A stretch of DNA of 64,000 nucleotides from Emergomyces orientalis. Taxonomy: Eukaryota; Ascomycota; Eurotiomycetes; Onygenales; Ajellomycetaceae. Shown here piece by piece: positions 56,377 through 64,000 of this stretch (positions are counted from its first letter, which is position 1; every line of letters begins with the position of its first letter). The translations under genes and the position numbers were made by a program. The notes beneath the pieces are model-generated. The model saw nothing but the letters and a program-made list of their open reading frames with translations, had not been told where the DNA came from and did no database searches. Location: assembly GCA_002110485.1 (NCBI GenBank), contig MOWL01000002.1, forward strand, positions 310,001 through 374,000, given 5' to 3'.

Positions 56377-59300
56377 TCACTCATCATCGATTAACCTCTT
56401 ACTCTCCCACGCCTTCCTAGCCGCTTCCATCAACACGTCGAAATTCCCACTATTCTCACACATGCCCCTAAAACTGCCTCCCTTCCTATTAATAAGCTGC
56501 CACGGCCCGTCATACTCCACCACCTCCCCATGATCTAGCACAAGCACTTTATCATAGTCGATGATGGTCTGCAGTCTATGCGCGATGGTGATGATGGTAT
56601 TATCCTTCAGTTCACGCAGGGTATCTTGGATCTTGGCGTCGGTGGCATAATCTATGGATGCGGTGGCTTCGTCCATCATGAGTACTTTGGGTGATTTAAG
56701 GAGGGCGCGTGCTAGGCAGAGGAGTTGGCGTTGGCCCTGGGATAGGTTCGTGCCGGATTCGGAGATGGGAGAATGGATGTTTAAGAATACGTTTTTATTG
56801 TCGCGGAAGCGGGAAGTGAGGTCGGGGTCACTAGTGTTGCTGTTGTTGTCCAAAAGGGGGTTGGAAGGGATCACTGGGGTAATGGAACCGGAGGCAGAGG
56901 CGGATGTTGGGCTGCCGATTAGATGGACACGGCGGAGCGCAGTGAAGATTTGGTCGTCAGTTAGTAAACTGAAGGGATCAAGATTACTACGGATTGTTCC
57001 CGTAAAAAGGGTTGGATCTTGGGGCACGATTGTGATCGCTTCACGGAGATCCCTCAGACCAATTTGGCCAATGTCGACATTATCGAGCAGGATCCTGCCA
57101 CTTTCCGCTTCGAGACCGCGGAATAGAGCGAGTGCAAGCGAACTCTTCCCAGCGCCTGTTCTGCCAACGATCCCAACTCGTTCGCCAGGCTGGACTGAGA
57201 AAGTCACGTTCTTCAAAACTGGATCGAGATCGGGACGGTAGCGAGTAGAGTAGTTATCGAACTGCAGTGCACCGTGTGTTGGCCAGTTGGTTGGAGGTCG
57301 ACGATCAAGAATCACAGCTTCAGCCTCTTGTTCAACCTCCAAATACTCCTCAATCCGTTCGACAGAATTCATATGTTGCTGGTTCTCCGCATACAACCGT
57401 ACTAACCAGAGGACATTCTCAGTGAACGTGACCGCATATGTCAAAGCCAAACCGGCCGCACCAGCATCAATTTTGCCCACACTCATGACAATAACCGCTG
57501 CGGTAAAGAACGATACCAGTGCGCCAGTTATATCAACGCGGAACGCCAGCCATCGATTGCTCGCCCACAGATACAGGTACGGTCGATTATAGGTATTGAT
57601 CAAGACATGGTTATCGTGGATGAAGCGCGCACCATCTCCGTAGGCACGAATGGTGACAATACCAGTCAACGTCTCTCCAAATTGCTGATAGAGCGGACTC
57701 CTCTGAATAGATTCCAGCCGTTTAAGATCGCGCGATGAATTTAAATAAATGGCACCCAGCGTGAAGTAAATAGCAGTAATGAAGGAGGCCGCGATCAAAA
57801 ACTTGGGTGTGATAACCGATATAAGGATGACGATCAGAATGACGGAGGCAAAACAGTGGACCATTCCTATCGCAGTGGCAGCCACTTCTTGATCGACGGC
57901 CTCAATATCCTTGGAGAATCGATTCATCAGTCGACCCAGCGGGGTGGAGTCAAAGAACTTAAACTTCGCATGGGTTATTGCTTTCAGCAATCGCTTGTGG
58001 ATCCTCCAAGACGCATGCAGCGATCCCCCAAAGAGAATCAATTCCCTTATGAAAATTATAAAGATGTAAGCGAAGGCTAGTGCCGCATATACACCCAAAT
58101 AATAATATGGATTCACATTGTCGTGGACGGGGCTGTCCCCGTTATCTGTGTACCCCTGCACATCAGGTGCTCTCCACGAAAATGTGCGAGGAATATGCGC
58201 AGTGACCAACGTTGGGAGTCTGAGGTTAACAAGAGCAGCTCTGTGCCCTACATTGCTGGAAGAGACTTTATTCACTGGGTATGCGTTGGCCCATTCCCGA
58301 ATCCAAATATTGGTGGCTAATGATCCGACCTGCTGTAAGCAAAAGGCTAGAAGGGCGAATACCCAAAAATACCATGGACCCATGGCCCGAAGATACATGA
58401 TAATCGTGGAGATCTTGACGCTGCCCACAAGTTTTTCCTCCCCGAGAGCGACGGCGACAGCTGGTTCTTTTTTCTTGTTGTCCTTTACAGCAGTCCCATT
58501 AGCATCTCCATTGATGGCTTCATTAGTTGACCTTGTCCCGTTCTCCAGCCACTCAGTTCTCTCCGTCTCAATGCTTGATGGAGAGTGGGTTAGAGTTTTC
58601 GATGAAGGGGAAGGAGGTAGGGACTGAAGAATTTCATCCCCAAGCACGCCAGCAGCAACCACATCCTGTGGTGTTCCTTGCGCTGTAATTCTACCGTTGT
58701 CAAGAACGACGAGGAATGCAGTTTGGGACACGACCAGGGATACATTATGTGTGACAAGGACACAAGTACGGTTTTGCATCAATGGCCCCATAATGGCCTC
58801 CTTGAAAATGTGCTTGGCAGTGTGTGAGTCGACCGCGCTCAGACAGTCATCGAGGAGCAGATGCCGGGCTTTACTGTACATGCCACGGGCCAAGGATATC
58901 CGCTGCTTCTGGCCTCCAGAAAGACTTATGCCTTTCTCTCCCACTAGAGTTTGATCGCCGGCATCTAAGATTTCCAAATCTCTCTGCAAGCCGCATGCTT
59001 TTATTACAGCCTCATACCGATCTTCATCAAAGGGTGAGGCGAACAAAATGTTCTCTTTGATCGTGGCATTGACCAACCAAGCTTCTTGGGCGCAGTAAGC
59101 AACGCTATCAGTAAGACCAGTAGCCGGGTCAACGCGCAAATCCGCACGATCACTCGTTCCACCAGGGAGGAACACAGATCCTTCGACGAGCGTCATCTCT
59201 CCCAAAAGAGCCATTAGCATCGACGTTTTTCCTGAACCTGTCGGGCCAGCAATGACGTTGAGCTGACCGATGCGAAACGAAACATCCATGTTGATGAGGC

Positions 59301-61528
59301 GGAACGATTCTTCCGAGGTGTCACCCTGCGATGCTGATCCTGTCTTGGGGTTTGCGAGAGTAGATCCCCACGAAAGCGTGGCATTTTCAAGAGCGATTCT
59401 AGGTGGTGAGTCAGAGTGCTCATCCGAGTGCTCGTCCGATCGCAGCTGAGAATACTTCTCGGTTTCCTCTTCGTTCAAAAACTGTTCCACGCGGTCGATG
59501 GAGGCCTTGGATTCCTGGACGTGCGCTATCATGTCTGCCAATTGGTCTAAGGGTATGCGGAGGAGTGAAAATGTGGATAAGGCAGGGAATGCAACCGAAG
59601 GGACCAGTTTCTTGCCTTCGACCACGGTGTATAGGAAAAACGAAATCAACGTGATTATCAGTGGTGTTCCGTACCAGACTGTGGCAGCGCAAGCCCATAG
59701 GATATATCGCCGGCGGAGAACCTTCAATTCAGCCTTCCGCTTCTCGTTGACGATATCCTCAAACCGCTGTTCCCAAGCAAAATACTTGATGATACGTATG
59801 TTCTGAAGTACCTCATTGGTCGAATGGATACGCGCATCGGTTCCAGCGAGAATCTCGTGCTGAAGCGCCCTGAACCGCGATGCAATATACAAATTCAGCG
59901 GTAACATAAGGGCCATTACCCCAATACCAGCCAAGGAGCTAAACCCTAGAATTTTGTACAAGATATAGATGGCAATGGTGGTCTGCACTGGGAAACTCGC
60001 CCAGAGGAAGTGCAGGTATGCGCAAATTTCACTAACTTTGAAGGAATCAATTGCCATGAGGTTGATGATTTTACCAACATTAGCCTGCACGCCTGGTTCC
60101 TCGGCCTTTTGTTGCTCACTACTTTCGGCGTCAGCGTCTCCCTGTTTATTCCAAACCAATGAGAGTTTTTTCTTCTTTTTCGCCTGTTTCTGAGGCTTGG
60201 CACTATCTTTCGACGCATTCGAAATTGCACCAGCTTTTCGTCGCAAGGCTTTGGCATATAGTTCGCCGATAATGATGGCGCGTAGCTTCACACTCAATTT
60301 CCGTCCAATCCAGAGCGCTTGCCCATCCGCAACACCTTGAATAGCTGCACAAAAAAACAGAAGAGTGACGTAGAACCAAGCAGCATTCTTAGGGGTGTTT
60401 TCGGGATCTTGAAGGTATTCCAAAATAAGCTTGAGCAGCCAAGTCGGCAAAAAGGAAAAGAAACCCGAGAAGATAGTCCATGCGCCCTGGAGAAGAAGCG
60501 TACGATCGAAATAACGCAGCAGTCTCCACGCCAGAGCAGAGGTCCGTCTCGCCTGGCGGAAATCCGCAAGAACAGTAGCAGCCTGGTAGCTCGGGAGCAG
60601 ATTCCAGACATCCTGCATCTCCAGGGATTTTCGATAGCCTTTCCAGACCAGCGGATCTAGCCATGCGAATGAAGCCAATGACAGCAGACTCGCAAATTGC
60701 TCTCGGGGTGGAGGGATTCCGTCTTCATGCCGAACAAGGAGAGTTTTGTTTCCCTTACGAGTGGTGAGGGTTAGGAGGAGAAGGAAGGAGGATAGCGCAA
60801 AGTCGATGATTGTCAGCGTACGAATGTTGTTCGGTGGCGGGTGGATCATGACAGATCGGAACACCATGACGGTACACAACCATTGGAACGAATACAGTGC
60901 TGCAGTGTGATTCCATAATTTCGGCAATGTACGGCGTTCGGATGTTGAGAGAAGAAGCCTGGCAACCACTAGAAGTAGCAAATAGGCCCATGAAAGTAGC
61001 TTTGCAATTGTTGGAGTTGTTTCGTTTGCGGCTCCCCAAGGTGTGGCAAGGCTCTTGACAGAAACTCCCAGTTCCGCAAGAAGCGCCACAATCTCCAGTA
61101 TCGTTACAAGATTCTTTCCTCGCGGCTTGTTCTCCTCAACGGCTGCAGGTGTCGTACGACTAAGGGCCTTGTGCAGCATCAAATCGCTCTCCGCATCCTC
61201 ATCATCTTCTCCCTCATTTTCATTTTCTATACCATTTTGCTCGACGACGGTGGTCGGAATGGGTTTGTAACCATGATGGCGCCAAGGAATACGAATATTA
61301 TACCGGAAGGTGTGTGAAATTATCAATAATAGTGATAGCCCGCATGCCGTAAGCGGGAATATTAACTTTAGAAACCTGTTTGAGAAGGACACGAATATCA
61401 GCAACGGGGCGTAAAACTAAAATATAAAAAATGGCAAACGGGAGGTCCTCTTGGGGAACTCACCTCTGTTGAAAACAAAGAGTAAGGTCATCAACGACCC
61501 AGGCGGGACCCTCACAGTCCTGGCGCAT
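56377..61528 (-). CDS. ABCC (MRP-type) ABC transporter, Ybt1/bile-acid-permease-like
   Basis: Model: complement(join(56377..61375, 61464..61528)), 1687 aa. Exon 1 encodes MRQDCEGPAWVVDDLTLCFQQ; an 88-nt intron (GTGAGT...CAAACAG) leads into RFLKLIFPLTACGLSLLL, the first helix of the extra N-terminal TMD0 found in full-length MRPs. Then follow TMD1, NBD1 (Walker A GPTGSGKTSML about residue 734; signature LSGGQKQR about 840; Walker B LLLDDCLSAVD with Asp in place of the catalytic Glu, usual in ABCC), TMD2, and NBD2 (Walker A GRTGAGKSSL about 1425; signature LSQGQRQ about 1567; Walker B VLMMDEATASID). A Ser/Asn-rich insert of about 50-60 residues precedes the NBD2 signature. Relatives sit in the vacuolar or plasma membrane and pump conjugates, bile acids or drugs. 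A basic Lys-rich loop (KQAKKKKKLSL) lies in the first TMD. Substrate unknown. Confidence 0.93.
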
Positions 61529-63192
61529 GGTGGATATCAAAATCGAAACTCCCAATAAACAGGGGGTCGGGACAGAAAAACATAAAAATAAATAATAAAA
61601 AAACCAAAAATAAAATATCTATTGAAAAAAAAAAATAAATAAATAAAAATTAGGAATGACAAAAGTAACCGCAGTTCAAAGTCGTGAGGCGATCCGGAGT
61701 GAGCAATGAATCAGAGAATGGAGTATAAACAAGGCATGACTGAAGAAATAGTACCAGCTCCCAAAATGCAACTCTCTGAAATTAACATGGCAGAAATACG
61801 GAGGAGCAGAAATGAAGATGAGATCAGAGGCAAAGGAAGGTTCAGGACGTTGGAGGGAATCACCCAAATCAACCCAGGAAGCTCAACTCAACGTACCACG
61901 AGGGAGATAGAAGAGAAGATAAGGCAATGGAGTTGTCACCTGCGGGGAAGAGAGGTGATGGGAGAGGAACTGACTGGGACGACGATGGGTGACAGTGTGA
62001 GAGCAGAGAATTGTTGACTGGGGTTGGGTTGAGTTTTTTGAGTCAGAAGTGTTCTAGGTCTTGTCTTGGAACAGAAGAAGGTTGGCAGAAAAGTGTTTAA
62101 AAGTGGTAAAGCGGGTTCTCGGAATGTGGGAAGCCCGAAACTAACCATGTACTGTACATACAACTACTGCAACTACTTGCAACTAAAGCGACCTCCTGCA
62201 CGCCCGCCCCGCTATCCCCCACTGCCCATTTCACCCGCAACTACGGAGTACAGAGAATATTGCAGCTTGCAACCTATGAGCAGTTTGTAACGGTGGAGGT
62301 CACTGTTTTAGTTTAACGAGAGAATGGTTGTCTTCTGTGGGCAGCGCATCGAAAGCTAAAGGTCCCCTCCACCCCTGGTGCCAGACATTCAGACTCGTCA
62401 GGGAAAATAGAATAGCAATCTACGGTCTCTATACTCAGTTTTCTCCGTAGGAATGAGAGGATGTCAAATCCCACTTCCCACACTGAGTCACGGGCTAACT
62501 ATTTTAATTCTCGTTGGTTTCTCGTGTCAGTCAGCCAGCATCCATGTGCTGCTACATGTGGGTCCGTATATATACATACTATCTATGTACAGTACATACG
62601 CTCCGTAAAATCAAACAAATATCTAGATAAGCTACTCCGTACATACCCTGTAATTCCGAAATAGAGCTACATTGTTGCAACAGGGTGTATGAATGGAATA
62701 GAGGAGGCCTATTGAACAAAAAAAGGGGCGGGGGCCACATACAATATTCATTCATTCTCTGCCTGTTCTTTTTTCTCTTGCTTAACCCGGCATTAACTTT
62801 TAAAGCCGGCGGCAAAGCCGTTTGGTGTGTATGTACCCCACCCGCAAAGATAGTAAGGGAAGTACATTGGTGGCGGGTGGCTGAACTGTTCCTGTCAGCT
62901 GCCTGCTCGACTGCCTGCAACACAAATATTTTGTTCCATCAACACTTAAGCGCCCTCACTCTGTGACCTCAACATTTGATATTGAAAAAGAAAAATATAA
63001 TGCCTCCTTTCCACTTCGATCTCGATCTGCTATAACCACCTTACCTCTCTTCGTCTATTAACCCCCCCCTCCACTTCACTTCTCACTTCCTCCCCTTCTT
63101 ACTGCTATCGAGGCCCTTTTTACTCTACCACGAAAACCCCCCCCCCGCGACGAATTCACACCCTGCCCACGGGTCGACCAGAGCTAATCATA
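61529..63192. promoter_or_regulatory. Divergent promoter region, ABC transporter / CDC34
   Basis: 1.66 kb between divergent starts. A T/A-rich stretch lies at 61580-61650. TACGGAGTA motifs occur at 62242-62250 and 62633-62641 (inverted) and GTACWGTAC at 62149-62157 and 62587-62595, the densest cluster in the window. A pyrimidine-rich leader precedes 63193 (CCCCCCCTCCACTTC and similar). No gene supported. Confidence 0.5.
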
Positions 63193-64000
63193 ATGGCGCA
63201 AAGGATCTTGATGAACGAGTTCAGAAGCTTAGCTAGTGAAAAATGGGTGCATATCGAGGTTGGTTCTCCTCGCAAGTTCTTCCGCCATGGACTGTTCCAC
63301 CATCGAAGCCCGCCGGTTATAGGAGCTGCCCCCCCCCCCCCCCCTAAACCCCAGTAACTGCAAAAGATATATATGGATACGCAGGGTAGAAGCTGACAAC
63401 TGAGCCCCATCTACGTGAAATAATGGGTTTATTATAGCTTAACAACGATGACATATTCCACTGGAATGTTGCGCTCATAGTCCTTAACCCGGACTCTCTC
63501 TACTACGGCGGCTACTTCAAGGCCACCATGACCTTCCCGCAAAACTATCCCTACTCCCCACCAGGTATGTCATGCTGAAGCATAATAAAGCCTCAAGTAG
63601 ACCCTGCAAATGCGAAGATGATACCCCATGCCAAAGCCCAAATCGAACAATATCCCCCATCCCCAGCGTACACCAGAGAGAGAGAGCGAGAGTGAAATAC
63701 ACCCTCAGATATGAATCAGAACCATACCCGGCTATCTGCTACCTAACATACGAAATACTAAACCCACTCAAACAAAAAAACTACAGGCTTCAAATTTACC
63801 CGCCCCCTCTTCCACCCCAACATCTACCAGGATGGCCGCCTCTGCATCTCCATCCTCCACTCCCCCGGCGACGACGAAATGTCCGGCGAAACCGCCGCGG
63901 AACGCTGGTCTCCCGCCCAACGCGTCGAATCTGTCCTAATATCCATCCTCTCCCTCCTCGATGACGCAGAGGTGTCATCCCCTGCCAACGTAGACGCGGG
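63193..64000 (+). CDS. CDC34: CDC34-type E2 ubiquitin-conjugating enzyme, 3'-truncated by window edge
   Basis: Model: join(63193..63258, 63438..63564, 63787..>64000); 135 complete codons are visible. Introns of 179 and 222 nt join KWVHIE to LNNDDIFHWNVALIVL, and PYSPP to GFKFTRPLFHPNIYQDG. The UBC fold is clear: YPYSPPGFKF, HPNIYQDGRLCISIL with the active-site Cys, and RWSPAQRVESVLISILSLL. After the Cys comes the extra acidic loop (SPGDDEMSGETAAERW) typical of Cdc34 and Ube2G/R enzymes, and the SSPANVDAG segment fits Cdc34 best. Cdc34 works with SCF ligases to ubiquitinate cell-cycle regulators in nucleus and cytosol. The acidic C-terminal tail expected of Cdc34 would lie beyond the window, so Ubc7-type is not fully excluded. 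Confidence 0.9.
63329..63344. repeat. C16 homopolymer in CDC34 intron 1
   Basis: Sixteen C within intron 1 (63259-63437), between donor GTTGGT and the acceptor TTATAG. Length may be inexact in the assembly. Confidence 0.85.

Noticed and set aside
61376..61404. Start of the ABC transporter inside its first intron
   Set aside because: The frame here has only a TTG; an upstream ATG exon at 61528 joins precisely through GT..AG and gives the expected MRP N-terminus.
1..64000. CRISPR arrays, rRNA, intact transposons
   Set aside because: No regularly spaced repeats, no rRNA-like sequence, and no transposase or reverse transcriptase motif was seen on either strand.

Overview
This window is nuclear DNA from a filamentous ascomycete. 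Genes are split by many short introns (about 60-240 nt) with GT..AG ends and frequent CTAAC-type branch sites, and they code for fungal-specific families (DUF3433, PTH11/rhodopsin-like, WSC sensor, fungal MFS, Spt8). Intergenic regions are long and AT-rich. Overall style and gene content fit Eurotiomycetes, plausibly Onygenales; that placement is an inference, not something the sequence proves.

Layout. The left edge holds the 3' part of a DNA polymerase eta gene. Then come a DUF3433 membrane protein, a doubtful small minus-strand gene, an Arg-rich repeat protein, a DHA2-type MFS exporter, a 6.7 kb gene-free stretch, a WSC cell-wall sensor, and a minus-strand PTH11-type membrane protein. A second gene-poor stretch leads to three nearly identical intron-containing tRNA-Arg(ACG) genes (29.5-30.5 kb). 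Next are a minus-strand MFS transporter, a decayed DHA2 MFS pseudogene, and a phenol-hydroxylase-like FAD monooxygenase. After these lie a HODM/DUF3445 heme-oxidase-like protein, PRP38, a GT8-like protein without its DxD, the SAGA subunit SPT8, an NF-X1-type SF1 helicase of the Hrr1/SAD-3/ZNFX1 group, a 1687-aa ABCC transporter, and the 5' part of a CDC34-type E2 enzyme at the right edge.

How the genes relate. Most are independent housekeeping genes: translesion synthesis, splicing, SAGA transcription, ubiquitin ligation, cell-wall sensing. The 31.7-40.5 kb stretch is the accessory part: MFS transporter, dead MFS transporter, flavin monooxygenase. It could be an eroded detoxification or catabolic cluster, which is inference. 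All spliced models below were built by hand from reading-frame continuity and splice sites; each gives an open reading frame divisible by three.

Most interesting signals: a 721-bp tract with no CpG at all (16270-16990) and other CpG deserts; tRNA-Arg copies with identical exons but unrelated introns; a 66-nt intron-or-exon in the Arg-rich gene that encodes another copy of the protein's own repeat but carries TGA; a recurrent intergenic motif pair (TACGGAGTA and GTACWGTAC); and a GT8-like protein whose DxD is replaced by RSP. No clearly novel multi-gene system was found.
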